The notes under the pieces were generated by a model. The model did no database searches. It was not told the DNA's origin and was given only the letters and a program-made list of their open reading frames with translations. Positions 12,630-24,500 of a DNA stretch of 44,620 nt are shown here, in pieces. This DNA is from Phallusia fumigata. Its lineage: Eukaryota > Chordata > Ascidiacea > Phlebobranchia > Ascidiidae. The DNA is taken from contig QXVZ01003071.1 of assembly GCA_008931825.1 (NCBI GenBank), positions 1 through 44,620 on the forward strand, given 5' to 3'. Position numbers and translations under genes: made by a program. Numbering within the stretch: position 1 is the stretch's first letter; every line of letters begins with the position of its first letter.

Positions 12630-12705
12630 TATATAAGTCTGTGCTGGTGAGGGCGAATTTACCATTCAGAAGATTGAGAAACCTTTTGGAAAAAAGCATT
12701 CTAAG
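12630..12705 (+). promoter_or_regulatory. TATA promoter and 5'UTR exon of gene B
   Basis: TATATAAG at 12630-12637. The leader shares CATTCAGAAGATTGAGAAAC with gene A and ends at CTAAG|GTAAG (12705/12706). The CTGACCGGATGCTACGTAAA core about 70 bp upstream is also conserved. The next exon carries the signal-peptide ATG (12938 in the first copy, 13463 in the second). Confidence 0.75.
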
Positions 12706-13173
12706 GTAAGTTGTATTTTATCATTGTTTTACTGTGAACCAATATGTAGCAGAAAAATTTACAAAAACTTTTTTTTCAGTTAACATACCAATTTAGCTCA
12801 CAAAATTGTCCCAACTTCAATAAATAACTAAATTAGATTTTAATAATTGATGTTCAAAAGCTTGTCAAAACAACTTACACAAACAAATAGGTTTTTAATA
12901 TTTTTTTTTAGGTATTTGACAGAGACAGAAAAGCGAAATGAAGTCCTTGGTGATTTTGGCCTTGCTTTGTGTCGTTGTACAAGGTAAACCATGTTTGCCT
13001 TTACCATGTTTATCGAGTATTCTATGTTTTGCAGAATTCGTTTTTGATAAACTGGTGCTCGATATCTTTGTTTATCAGAAAGTAAAATTTGTGGTCTAAA
13101 CCACGAACATCTATTAAAACACTTGCCAGAAATATTTACCAAAACCTATGTTTTTACTTTCAGCGTTTCCTCA
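12649..13173 (+). repeat. First allelic copy of gene B 5' exons
   Basis: Matches 13175-13697 with a few differences and ends at the N at 13174, inside the start of exon 2. It contains a signal-peptide exon (12938-12983) with one substitution near its end relative to the other copy. Interpreted as an unmerged allele. Confidence 0.75.
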
Positions 13174-13174
13174 N

Positions 13175-13697
13175 GAGGGCAAATTTACCATTCAGAAGAT
13201 TGAGAAACCTTCTGGAAAAAAAGCATTCTAAGGTAAGTTATATTTTATCATTGTTTTACTGTGAACCAATATGTAGCAGAAAAATTTACAAAAACTTTTT
13301 TTTCAGTTAACATACCAATTTAGCTCACAAAATTGTGCCAACTTCAATAAATAACTAAATTAGGTTTTAATAATTTATGTTCAAAAGCTTGTCAAAATAA
13401 CTTACACAAACAAATAGGTTTTTAATATTTTTTTAGGTATTTGACAGCGACAGAAAAGCGAAATGAAGTCCTTGGTGATTTTGGCCTTGTTTTGTGTCGT
13501 TGTACAAGGTAAACCATGTTTGCCTTTACCATGTTTATCGAGTGTTTTATGTTTTGCAGAATTCGTTTTTGATAAACTGGTGCTTGATATCTTTGTTTAG
13601 CTATCAGAAAAATGTGTGGTATAAACCACGAATATGTATTAAAACGCTTGCCAAAAATATTTACCAAACCTATGTTTTTACTTTCAGCGTTTCCTCA
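13175..13697 (+). repeat. Second allelic copy of gene B 5' exons
   Basis: Partner of 12649-13173, contiguous with the remaining exons of gene B. It starts inside the 5'UTR exon and therefore lacks its own TATA box. Confidence 0.75.
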
Positions 13698-16600
13698 ACG
13701 AGGACCGCCAAATAATTTTAACTTTCCGGGATTGGACGCGTTGCTAGGCGGCGAAAGACCTCGCGTTTTTCCACAATCGAACACAGGAGGCTCGGATTCC
13801 TACAATGAATCCCGTGGCAAACTGGCATGTATGAAAGCTTGCATCGGTCCAACCAAGTGCCCGAGTCGTCAGGAAATCAAGAACGAGACTCAGGAAGACA
13901 GAAAAGAATGTCACGACTGTATTCGTGCAAGTTGCGGTGAGTGATGAACGAAAACTTGGAGCAAAGTATATGTAACAGTTGACCAATTTGTCTTCAGTAC
14001 AGGTTACAGTTGATAAATAAGCTCAAATAAAAATCTTTCACACCATAATAAATGTCTGGAGACGTTTTACCCAAAAACAGAATACAAAACGAAACAGGAT
14101 TTGAGTTTGATTTGATGGGGAAAAATGCAATTTTCTGCCTTTAAGATTAGTGTGAAAAACTGTAGCATTAACATTCATCGTGTATGAGTGAGGCGTATAC
14201 ATAGTGCTTCAAGCATAGGGAAAACCCGAACATCAAACATGAAATATATATGGTCTAAAACAGTTAACATCAAGAACAGATTTTATCTACGTGTAGCCTA
14301 TTTGATTAGACGTGGAAAACGCAAGCAGTCAACTTAATTACAAACTATTCACTGAAACTTTTTTTGCAAAATTGTTTTACAGTTCGTTTTTTGTGCAAAT
14401 GTACACTTTATTCCGCAGGTCAACTTGATCCATTAGACAGACGTGGTGTGATGAAATGTGTCCGGGAAGCCTTTGAAAATTGTACATCGTGTCCCTCGAT
14501 CCCCACAAGAGACAGGGAACGTGTGATTAATTGTTCATCGTGTCTCATGCAATGCCGCAAACATGGTAATAAATAACCACCTCGAAATTAGACAGCTAAT
14601 ATGCTACTTGTGTAATCATAAGAAAAAACTCGTTACGTTTTCCACCTAATTGCGTACATTCTATGTTTAAATCAATATTCTTCATGTATTCAGATCGCAG
14701 AGGTCCCGGAGGTAGCAACGGATTCCGACCTACACCAGCCTACGGAGGTAAGCTTAATTTTGCAGCTTTATGAAAAGTAAAATACTCTATTTAAATGTAT
14801 TCGACAATGTAACCTTTACTTGGATGGTTTTCACAAGATTTACCTTTTAGGCCTGATAATTTGCAATTTGAAAACAGTTGAGAAAACTACCTTGGCCCTG
14901 GCAAACATTTTACCCCGGCTTAACACATGTTTTCTTCATTCAATTTTTTTCTTTGGGTTTTGTTTCATTCAGGTCGGGGAAACACCGGCATAGGACAAAA
15001 CAGGGGGCCAGGGGGTTTCAGACCCATGCGTCCAGGTTACAATATGATGATGGGTGGAGGTCGACAAGTTGGAAGTAAGCGCATTGTAGAGATTAAAAAT
15101 AGTTTCTTACAATGTTTACTTTTTCAAACCGGCAGAGCATACTAACAGCCAAGAGACTTGGCAGGAAAGAAACGAAGCTTTATAATTTTTTAGGTCCTCT
15201 GTCCGCTGGCAAACCACCCAGACGTAACAAGCAGTCGATTGTTTGCCGAAAAACATGTTCAATGTTGCAATACTGTCCAAGCATGAAGGAGATGAAAGAT
15301 AAGATGCAAAATGTGAAGAAAGAGTGCAAGGATTGTGTCGTTGAGGAATGTGGTAAGTTAAGTGTCGGGTACAAACTTGATGCAACTACTCGTAGTTCTT
15401 TTGCTATTCAATTTTTTTAACGTCTGCTTTTGCTTTTTCAAAGGCGACATGACATCGAATAAAACAGAAGATGCAAGCTGCATCGCCGAAGCTAGACAAG
15501 AATGTGTGGAGTGTCCACCTTTAGATGACGCTGAGCAGATGAGCAAGAAAAAATGCTTTACATGTCTCAAACAATGTTCCGCAAATGGTAAGTTGTAGTA
15601 ATTAAAATGACGAATGTCTTTCGAGATTGAAGGCTTTCATAAACTAAAATATTTGACAATTACAGATGATGATCGTGATGATGATGATGATGATGAAGAA
15701 CAATCTCCTGGAGATTTTGACTTTGGGTTCCAATCGATCATGGGTCAAGAAGGTCCTGCCGGTTTGCTTGAATCCATTATTCCAATGTTAACACAAGGAA
15801 TGGGTCCAGCGGGTCAAGCCTTCGGTCCGTCTAGGCAAAACGGACCAGTATTTGGGGGAATGGGACCTTTCTCTGGTGGGCGAGGACCTATGTCGGGAAT
15901 TCCTTCGTTTTTATCAAGGGGTAATCGCCCAATGTCTGGTTTGTTTGGACAATTATCTGGTGGGCGTGGCTCAGTGTCCGGTATCGGTCAATTGTTTTCT
16001 GGAAGAAATGGCCCCATGTCTGGTTCAATTCGACCCTTTTCTGGTGCCAGTGGGCCTTTGTCGGTCATTACCCAATTGCTGCCTCGAAGAAACGGATTGT
16101 TGTCTGGTGGTAGTGGACCGTTTTCCGGCGCACCTAGTGGTTTTGGTCCATTTTCTGGGGAGCATGGACCTCTTTCGGGTGGACTTGCCCTGTTATCTGG
16201 CGGAGTTGGATTTCCAACTGGTGGACAGATGCCAGGATTACTTGGTGCTCTTGGACAATCGATTGGTGGGTTTGGTTCTATCGATATTAGACGAGGGCCA
16301 CCTGGTGGTATAAGACCCCGTCCTGGACGATTTCCAGAGCGCAAGGAATTCATGCATGAAATGTTGAAAGTGATTACGTGTGCACGAAACGAGGAGAACT
16401 GTGCCAGTTGCCCTACACCGAAAGAAGCCAGAATGAGGATGATCAATGCCACTTTCGGGTGCAGGAAATGCGTCAAGGAAGAATGCGGTGAGTGAAAGTT
16501 TCTGTTTTAACCGAAGTAGTTCGGTTTGAGCGGTTTTGTGTCAAGTGCATTTTGTTTGTAATGTAGGTGATACAGAAGCAGGAAACAGCACTGATAAGGC

Positions 16601-17064
16601 CGAGTGTATTCGACAAGCAAGAATCGATTGTCTTCAGTGTCCGCCACTTACCGAAAGTGAACAGATGAATAAGAAGAAATGTGCCAAGTGCCTGATGGAA
16701 TGCGCCCCTAAAGGTAGGCTCTTTGTTTAGTTATACCCTGTTTTATCAAAAAAATTATTAGCTTTTTTATGTTTGTTTAGGAAATATTAACTAGTGTAAC
16801 GCCGCATATAAAGGACGTTGATTCAGCTTGGTGTAGATGCATTATTCCTCTGGTAATATTGCTGTTTTTTCGTACTTCGTAGGACCTAAACCAGGACACT
16901 TCAAACCCCATCGTGGTTCTTTCGGACCAAGTCGTGGACCCTTTGGCCCGGGGCGGGAACCACGGGGCCCAGGAGGTTTTGGAATTCTTAGTGGTACCAT
17001 CGACGGAGCCACCGATGATGTTACTGACTCCAGTAGTGATGTGTTGGATTTGATCATGGGATAA
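13463..17064 (+). CDS. Gene B: secreted modular six-cysteine protein, paralogue of gene A
   Basis: Ten exons, all introns phase 1: 13463-13508, 13688-13936, 14419-14565, 14694-14747, 14973-15074, 15194-15352, 15444-15587, 15666-16487, 16567-16713, 16883-17064; 683 aa. The order is signal peptide (MKSLVILALFCVVVQG), spacer plus cysteine module 1a, module 1b, two short Gly/Pro exons, 2a, 2b, a long exon of 274 codons (Asp/Glu run, then many GPxSG-type repeats, then module 3a), 3b, and a tail rich in RGxFGP ending in an acidic stretch. Module cysteine spacings match gene A. Exon 8 is 107-170 codons longer than in gene A because of the Gly/Ser/Pro repeats. No catalytic motif or membrane anchor is seen. 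A structural, adhesive or mucus-like extracellular role is only inferred. Confidence 0.85.
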
Positions 17065-17139
17065 TTAACGTGTCGAGTGGACGGATTTGGAAACGGAAAT
17101 GACTACGATTTGTTTTGACGTTTTTTTGGTGACACGCAT

Positions 17140-17752
17140 TCGCTTAAAATGATGTAGTTTTGTAGATCTCATTAATTTTAAATCATGGATTTAGTTGAAT
17201 TGTTACTTAAAGTTGTGATAGTATCGTCAAGTTAACGACTGTCAATAAACCATACTAAACTATTGGTATCGAATCGATTGTAGTTGAGGGATATCAAAAC
17301 AGTGCTACATTTAGCTAGCAACCGTTTCACTGTAAGTATGTTTGTTTTGACACCAGCAATCTTGCGATAGTTACACAGCAGGAAGGTAATGTGCAAATAC
17401 AAAGCAACTGTCTTGGCTTGCAGGGTCAAACCTATTCAAACTAATTTCGCAGCCTAATCACCACCAAACGAATTTTAAAATGGTTGCTGCTAGCAGTTGG
17501 TAGCGACGTCGCAAAATTAAAGCGATCTGTATTAAAAACACAGTGAATGTTAAACATCCTTGGGTCAAAGGCCCACGCATTTTCAGCTTTGATTGCATTC
17601 CATGTCGCCTTCCTTGTTCGTTTTAAGATTCTTAAACTCGGCGAGAAGTAACGCTTGGTCATCAAGGATACATTTCGGTTTTTGGTACTGGAAAGATTAA
17701 AAAAACGTTTTGTGGGCAACACATTTCACACTTCTGGAGAACTATCTACAGT
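17140..17752 (+). repeat. Allelic duplicate, first copy
   Basis: Near-identical to 17754-18371 across a single N at 17753. It holds the gene B 3' flank with AATAAA at 17244-17249. An open frame on the - strand here is broken in the other copy by a 1-bp deletion, which argues against coding. Confidence 0.75.
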
Positions 17753-17753
17753 G

Positions 17754-18371
17754 NTCGCTTAAAATGATGTAGTTTTGTAGATCTTATTAATTTTAAATCA
17801 TGGATTTAATTGAATTGTTACTTAAAGTTGTGATATTACCGTAAAGTTAACGACTGTCAATAAACCATACTAAACTATTGGTATCGAATCGATTGTAGTC
17901 GAGTGATATCAAAACAGTGCTACATTTGGCTAGCAACCGTTTCACTGTCAGTATAGTTGTTTTGACACCAGCAATCTGGCGATAGAGTTACACAGCAGGT
18001 AGGTAATGTGCAAATACAAAGCAACTGTCTTGGCTTGCAGGGTCAAACCTAGTCAAACTAAGTTCGCAGTCTAAATCACCACCAAACGAATTTTAAAATG
18101 GTTGCTGCTAGCAGTTGGTGGCGACGTCGCAAAATTAAAGCGATTTGTATTAAAAACACAGTGAATGTTAAACATCCTTGGGTCAAAGGCCCACGCATTT
18201 CAGCTTTGATTGCATTCCATGTCGCCTTCCTTGTTTGTTTTAAGATTCTTAAACTCGGCGAGAAGTAACGCTTGGTCATCAAGGATACATTTTGGTTTTT
18301 GGTACTGGAAAGATTAAAAAAGCGTTTTGTGGGCAACGCATTTCACACTTCTGGAGAACTATCTACAGTGG
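17754..18371 (+). repeat. Allelic duplicate, second copy
   Basis: Partner of 17140-17752; it runs on into the MITE at 18366. No gene is seen in it. Confidence 0.75.
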
Positions 18372-18444
18372 CGGCTCGCGTATAGGCACTTTGGAACTGC
18401 AGTACCCCCTGTTTCTAACTCTTTTTAGCAACGAGCCGCCACTG
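18366..18444. mobile_element. 79-bp hAT-type MITE
   Basis: The terminal inverted repeats CAGTGGCGGCTCG and CGAGCCGCCACTG (13 bp, perfect) are flanked on both sides by the direct repeat ACTATCTA (18358-18365 and 18445-18452). An 8-bp target-site duplication is the hallmark of hAT-superfamily transposition. The interior is about 50 bp and non-coding, so movement must have relied on a transposase encoded elsewhere. Confidence 0.85.
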
Positions 18445-18590
18445 ACTATCTACCTAGTGTTTTATTTTAAATAAACCACATAGCTTACAGCCATAAACAT
18501 CCATGAACCATAAGACACAAACTAAGTAAGGGTAAAGTTCATAATCACTCTACAACAATGTAAACAGATTAAAATTATTTAGGCATACGT

Positions 18591-19474
18591 TTAGAAAACA
18601 TTAACATAGTTGACGTATTTATTCATTTTAATTTGGTTTACCTGGATTATTAAGGTATTATTAGCATGAGCGATGTTGATATCTTCAGAGTCCAACTTTA
18701 ATCCTCTCCTTTCCATATCAGGAATGTTTAGCTTTTTGAAATACTTTTTATTTGTGGTTCTCACAACAATTGTTTTTTCATCAGAATCAACAGTAATATC
18801 ATAGGTTTTAATTGGATAGGGCAGATTTCGTATTCTCCACTGAAACGCTCTTCGTGTATCAAGACGGACACAAACTGGCTGCAAAAAAATCATATTGTCC
18901 AGTAGTAGGTATGCAAACTGCTGGTACAACTAACATGTACTTGTAGGATTACCAGCTCTAAACCTGGAGTTAAAGATAAATAATATATTACACTTCACAC
19001 CAAAATCTAATGAGAAAGTCCACTTTCTCTTCTAATGAAAAAAAATAAAGTGAACAAAGATTTCCCACATTTGCGTTACTCTCTATCAAATGTTGTGATC
19101 CTAAAGTAAGAGCAGCCATCTGTGAAGCAACATCTGGTTCTCCTATTTCAACTTCCCATGGTTTTGATGCACCCAAGGTGGATTTGTGACGCCATTTTCT
19201 GATGAGCAGGTCATTTGTTTTTACATCATACTCCTCACATAATTCCGTGCCATCCGCCAGAGTAAAATGAATTTTTCGTTTTCCTGCATTAAGTAAAATT
19301 TTTGCTTTAGCTAAATGTAAAAGTTCAAAATATGTCCAGCAAAGACATAAGCTCGTTAAGTTGGGTCTAAATGAATCTCAAGTTAAATACATGTATTTTG
19401 TTACCGTCTTGGACCAGGGCAGTTTTTCTTGCAGCTTTCAGCATTTCCACCCATTTGGAATATTGCTTTGACAT
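18591..19474 (-). CDS. DPCD: DPCD, ciliary biogenesis factor
   Basis: Three exons in transcript order: 19405-19474, 19069-19283, 18591-18878; about 190 aa versus roughly 200 in vertebrates. Recognised by the family's conserved segments: N-terminal KTALVQDG, RKWRHKSTLG, ESNAN just before an intron, FQWRIRNLPYP, VVRTTNKKY and AHANNTLII. The exon 2 donor AAT|GTGGGA is inferred from this alignment and keeps frame. DPCD proteins are linked to motile-cilium formation and are thought to act with chaperones in the cytoplasm; that role is family knowledge. The last residues are uncertain, because a good donor (CAG|GTAAAC) lies in the ORF right after TLIIQ and a further exon could replace the readthrough tail. 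A splice acceptor (TATTGTAG) sits 16 bp before the ATG. Confidence 0.88.
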
Positions 19475-19749
19475 TTTGCCAGATAAAAACCTACAATAAT
19501 TTTTCTAGAAACAAAACAGTAAAAAACGAAAATGGTTTTATCTGACATCACAATTTCATGCTGGGTTTTTAATGTGATCAATTAACTTGATGAAAAATTG
19601 CTGACTTGTTTTGTTTGGTGTGTATACACTAAAACTCCAGGCATTGGATTACCTAAGTTCCACAGAATCACCAGAACAAAGAAACATTCAACAAATTTAC
19701 TTAAACACCATAAAAAATGAACATAACAAACAGACAGCAGTTAACACCT

Positions 19750-20766
19750 TCACTCCTTCGCATCAGCAATTCCACCATTTGTGATAGAAAATGTTGCCTC
19801 AGACTCAGGCATGTCTGGACTGTCATAGATTTTTGCAATTCTTAATTCACCCCTTCCTTTTCTGAGTGAAATCCTTGTGGTGGATGCATGGGCTAGAATG
19901 TGGCCGCCAATAGGTTTTTTAGGATCAGCCTGAAATGACATAGTTGCTCCTGGGTCTGCAGTCATTTGATTGGTAAGAAATACAGCTACATTGTATTCCT
20001 CTGAAATTTTCTGCAGCCTAGACAGCATCTGGGCAAGTTTCTGCTGTCTGTCCGCCAATTCTCCACGGCCACTGAAATCTACACGGAACAAAGCCATCAC
20101 AGAATCCACAATCAAAAGTTTAAATATGCCTGGCTCATCATGGAACTTTGCAGCCACATGGTCTAGCAATTCCATCTGGTGTTCACTGGTGTATGCACGA
20201 GCATACATCACATTGTCAAGAACTGCATTTTGATCTAAGTCAAATCTATCTGCAATAGGACGAAGGCGATCAGGTCGAAATGTATTTTCTGTGTCTATAA
20301 ATACAACCTTGCCACCTGTGTAGCCATTAGCACCAGGCAGTTGAGTTGTAACTGACAAAGTATGTGACAACTGTGTCTTTCCTGTTCTAAACTCTCCAAA
20401 AACCTCAGTAATGGCCATGCTTTCTACACCACCTCCTAAAAGCTTATCCAAGTCCTCGCTGCCTGTTGAAATCTTGAATACCTGTCTTCTTTTACTGCTA
20501 AAATTTAGAGCAGATATAAAACCTGGTGTCACCATCTTTGCTGCAGCTTCTTTTATCTTATCCACTTTTGCCTCAGAGATACCTTTAATGTTGGACAGGT
20601 GTTTTCTAGTGCTCATCTGAATTCCTTTCACTGTACATATCCCCGCTGTCTTCAGCTTTTTCAAGTCAGCTGCATTAATTCCATGCTCTTGAAGTAGATT
20701 GATGTCTTGAAAAACGGCATCATCCTCATCAAAATCATCCAAAGAAGCTACTACCTGGTCTTGCAT
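19750..20766 (-). CDS. DMC1: DMC1, meiosis-specific recombinase, intronless
   Basis: A single 338-aa reading frame, essentially full length for DMC1 (about 340 aa). An N-terminal helix-hairpin-helix region (residues 25-80) precedes the RecA-type ATPase core. Walker A is GEFRTGKT (124-131) and Walker B LLIVD (217-221). The stretch around [20 protein letters not shown] and the C-terminal [16 protein letters not shown] favour DMC1 over RAD51. The protein forms filaments on single-stranded DNA and carries out interhomologue strand exchange in meiosis. The complete lack of introns contrasts with the multi-intron neighbours and suggests a retrocopy or total intron loss. An acceptor (GTTTCAG) 35 bp upstream of the ATG suggests a spliced or trans-spliced leader. 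DPCD starts 275 bp downstream on the same strand. Confidence 0.93.
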   Translation of the reverse strand: MQDQVVASLDDFDEDDAVFQDINLLQEHGINAADLKKLKTAGICTVKGIQMSTRKHLSNIKGISEAKVDKIKEAAAKMVTPGFISALNFSSKRRQVFKISTGSEDLDKLLGGGVESMAITEVFGEFRTGKTQLSHTLSVTTQLPGANGYTGGKVVFIDTENTFRPDRLRPIADRFDLDQNAVLDNVMYARAYTSEHQMELLDHVAAKFHDEPGIFKLLIVDSVMALFRVDFSGRGELADRQQKLAQMLSRLQKISEEYNVAVFLTNQMTADPGATMSFQADPKKPIGGHILAHASTTRISLRKGRGELRIAKIYDSPDMPESEATFSITNGGIADAKE

Positions 20767-20801
20767 GTTTTATTTAAGTTTATGTTTGTGGTAGCAAGTT
20801 G

Positions 20802-21582
20802 CTGAAACTGACTCAAAATCATATAAATTGGCAAAGCACAAAACATTACAATCTTAGCTAATGTGCCTATTTTATCACACAAAAGGTAGGTAATATTGAT
20901 TACCCATAAAACTACGTCTAGTCTAAATCCAGTAGGCCACAATGTCCAATATCAACCATTTTTGTGACATTCATGTCAGGTTTGACTTTTTTGCAGTCAC
21001 TTACAATAAATTTGCTTGCAAGGAAACATATCCTCTTTCAAAGCACCTTTGTCTGACAAATGGGCTAATTTTTGTTAAAACACATACTTTTCGCGTACAA
21101 ACAAGCACCACAAAATTAAAATATTTTGTTTAAATCTCGAGCATTGCCGTTTTATTTACAAATAAATTAACGACACACTTGGCGGTTCAAAATTTACGTA
21201 AAAAACAATTTTACAGCGCATGCCAAAGTTGTACTTTTTACCCTTTGTGTCGCCTTTTTTATCAAGGTGCTGATAGGCGAAATTTAAAATTTAAAATTTT
21301 TCGAGAAATAAAATGGACTGGAAGCATTTTTGCAAATAATAAAAACATTTAACACAGAAATCATACATTTTAAGGTCAAAAATAATTGTAACCCTTTTTG
21401 GTGCGCAACATATTTCTCGAAGTGTACGGAAAATTAAATCTGGGCGAAAACAAATTGCAATGCCACCATGAATCCGCAAATCCTTGCTTAAACTGCCAAC
21501 GCAGCAGAAACTTTAAAATGTTCTCCATTCAATATGAATTTTTCGCTGCAGTGTCCAAAATCATAAGCGCAAATGACAAAAA
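20802..21582. other. Intergenic spacer
   Basis: Region between the putative DMC1 leader acceptor and the 3' end of the minus-strand SH2-kinase gene. No exon or repeat was recognised; open frames are short. Confidence 0.5.
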
Positions 21583-24500
21583 TCAGTTGTCGGTGTCACT
21601 CTTTCTTGGATTCGTTTTTCTCATCGTAATATATCTTTTTACTTTTTTTCTTAGAGTTTTCTTTTCTTTCGGGCTTGAATCTGTTTCAAAGACTTCGTAG
21701 AAGGATTCTGCGCTTTCCACTATTCCATCCGGGTCTTGAAAATCCGACAAAATTTTCTGCATGAATGAACGTCGAACGTATGAGCATCGTATGACTGCCC
21801 CAATTACAAGACACTTAAATTATTGCAAGATTGTATATTGACTTGACGTTTTGTCTATGCACAGTAATGTACTATGTAATTATCCAGTAAGAAAACCACA
21901 TTGTTTATACATGTAAACTCGCCTCGACATGGGTAAGTGTTGGTCGCATCTCAACCTGGGGATACCAACATTGTAACATCAACGAGTATACAGCATCCGG
22001 CACGTTTTCAGGCTTCGAAGGGCGAATTCCGCATTGCACTCTTTCGAACACCCTTGACGTTATTTCACCTGAAAAGAGACATAAAACTGTGTCTGCGCCA
22101 AAGCTTTGAGATAAACTGTGTCTGCAAACTAACATGTATGAGTAATGTCAATTGCAAGCGAATGAAATTACATGCACAAGCATAAAATAGGTTAACATGG
22201 TTGCAGTTGATCGTTAGCAACGCATGATATGTCTTTTCTCTATTACCTGAATACGGTGCTTCCCCGTTGGTAAAAATTTCCTGCATGAGCGCCGCCAGTG
22301 ACCAAACGTCGGAAGCTGCGGAAAAACACTTGTCTTTGGCGGCCTCGATCGCCATCCAGCGGATGTAAGTCGGAGAAAAGTCAGGGTCGTCTGTAATTTA
22401 AAAAAACTTAAGATTAATTTAACCACCGTACATTTCCACCTACAAGGTATGGAGTGTATGTTGATTGGGCTCATAGTACCAGGCTAATTTAAGCGTGTTC
22501 TCTAAATTTGTGTTTCATTATCTTTCGGTATATAATTGCACCGTGGTTTTTCCACTTATTTCCTCACTTATTTACTTATTTTTGTATATTACAGAAACAT
22601 TGTATTGTTGTTGTTTTTCAATTCTTATTGTTTATTCGCCACGTTTTTACGCACTTTTCCTCTGTTTTTTTGCGTTTCTTGTTTTCTCTTCGTTGTTTTC
22701 CCTGAAAGAATCGAGAAAGAATCTCGGTATTCGTTAAGCACAATAATTTGGTCGACCTGGTAGGTGGCCGGGTGCCAAGGATATCTGCCATTTGCTTAAA
22801 TGAAATTTGCGGATGTTTCTTGCTTGGGCGCGGTGGTAACCGGTGGGGTTATGCGCAGTGTAATTGCGTAACGCAACTGTTTATGAGTAGATTGGTGCAG
22901 TTTGCCTGACTAAACTTTATTCGTATTTGCCTAAACTAATAATAGGTGAAAATCCTAGGCCAATGTGGGGTCATCTAACTGAATTTGGTTAAACTTAATG
23001 CTATGCAAGTGCTATTTCGTAAAGAATGTCGCCTGAAGAAGCTGGTGCACACAAAAAAATTGTGAAACCAAATACGTACTAACATATATCAAGTATCATA
23101 TTCTAAATTTAGCAAGTATAATGATTTGCTGACAATACCACACCAGGAAAACTCCCTTACAAGTACCAATACAGTATTTAACACATGATCAGATCCTACA
23201 TTTCTCCCAAAGTGCTCACCTTTCTTGGCATAGTAACAACCACTGTCGTCAACTTTGCGCGTGTGACTAAAACCAGACAGTTTGCAATTCATGTTGCTTT
23301 CGAGCAGAACGTTTGTCGCTCGGATATTGCGATGAACAAACCCCATTTTGGTCACGTGATTGAGGGCAGAGGTCACCTACATTTGAAAGCTATAAATATG
23401 ACCGACTATAAATATTATATGACCGTTCGGAGGATTTTAACTCATTTACAGTAAGTTAAAGGGCTTTATCTGTCTATCTCTAATGCGGTACGCTTTCAGT
23501 AAACATCAACTAATAATGCAGTTATTTAATTTGACAACCTTTTATACATCAGTGAAATACTACGATTAACAGTGTGTGGTGTCGTTAACTGCGGAACAAC
23601 GCATCTCATGTTAAACGTGCTAATTATGAGTAGGAGGCAGAAATCAACTTAGGCGGCCACACAAACATGAGCTTTCATACTATTGTACGACTTTAAAATA
23701 TAAGAATGTGATTTGGTGAATAAAACTTTGGTACTGTACCTGTTTGATCATTTTAATTCTCGCGTAGAACGGTGATTCGTAGCTACCGTTGTTAAGCAGA
23801 TAGTCAAGAATGTCCTTGTTGCCGCAAAATTTAAGAACCAAACGAGGAGGCGATGTGTTTATCTGTGAAAACGGCGTCTGTGCTTTAGCTAGCATCATGA
23901 AATTACGGACTGACTATAATTAAACACACATTTCTGTGTGCTACACTGTATAACACGCACAGTTATCTTTAACCTTTTCCTGACTTTTAACACAACTTAC
24001 TACACCAAGGAGGGGTATGACGTGTTCATGACGAAGTATGTTCAGATGGGCACATTCTTTCATGATGGATAATTGTTGTTCTTCTTGCTGTGATTTTGAT
24101 TTTAATGCAACGTCATGGGTTTGAAAAATAAAACCTGATAAAGATAAAACAAAAATGTAAATATAGAGCGTAACTTTTGTAAAGTAATAACATGTGGAAG
24201 CTAAACAAAAACTAAAAAAATAGTGACTCTTTAGAAAGTTTAATTATACCTTTGCATATTTTGGCATAACGCGCCTCGTGCATGTTTGTTTCTGTGATTG
24301 AAATTAGATCTTGTTCAAAGAACTTCACGCCTTTGAAAGCTTCGTCCGCAAACTCTAACTTTGGGCAGGGAGTGGTAAGGCAATGTACAAGGCCACACTG
24401 AGCAGGATCTTAATACATAACATACAACATGTAAACGTTACCGACCCTTGGAAAAAAAACCTATGGATCTAAATAAATTTAAATGAACTGTTCAAAACAT

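Noticed and set aside
17441-17722. 93-codon open frame on the - strand downstream of gene B
   Set aside because: The allelic copy at 18076-18336 has a 1-bp deletion that breaks the frame, and there is no domain or start context.
22495-22763. Overlapping hydrophobic frames on the + strand
   Set aside because: They lie in a T-rich intron of pseudokinase 1 on the opposite strand; the composition explains the hydrophobic translation.
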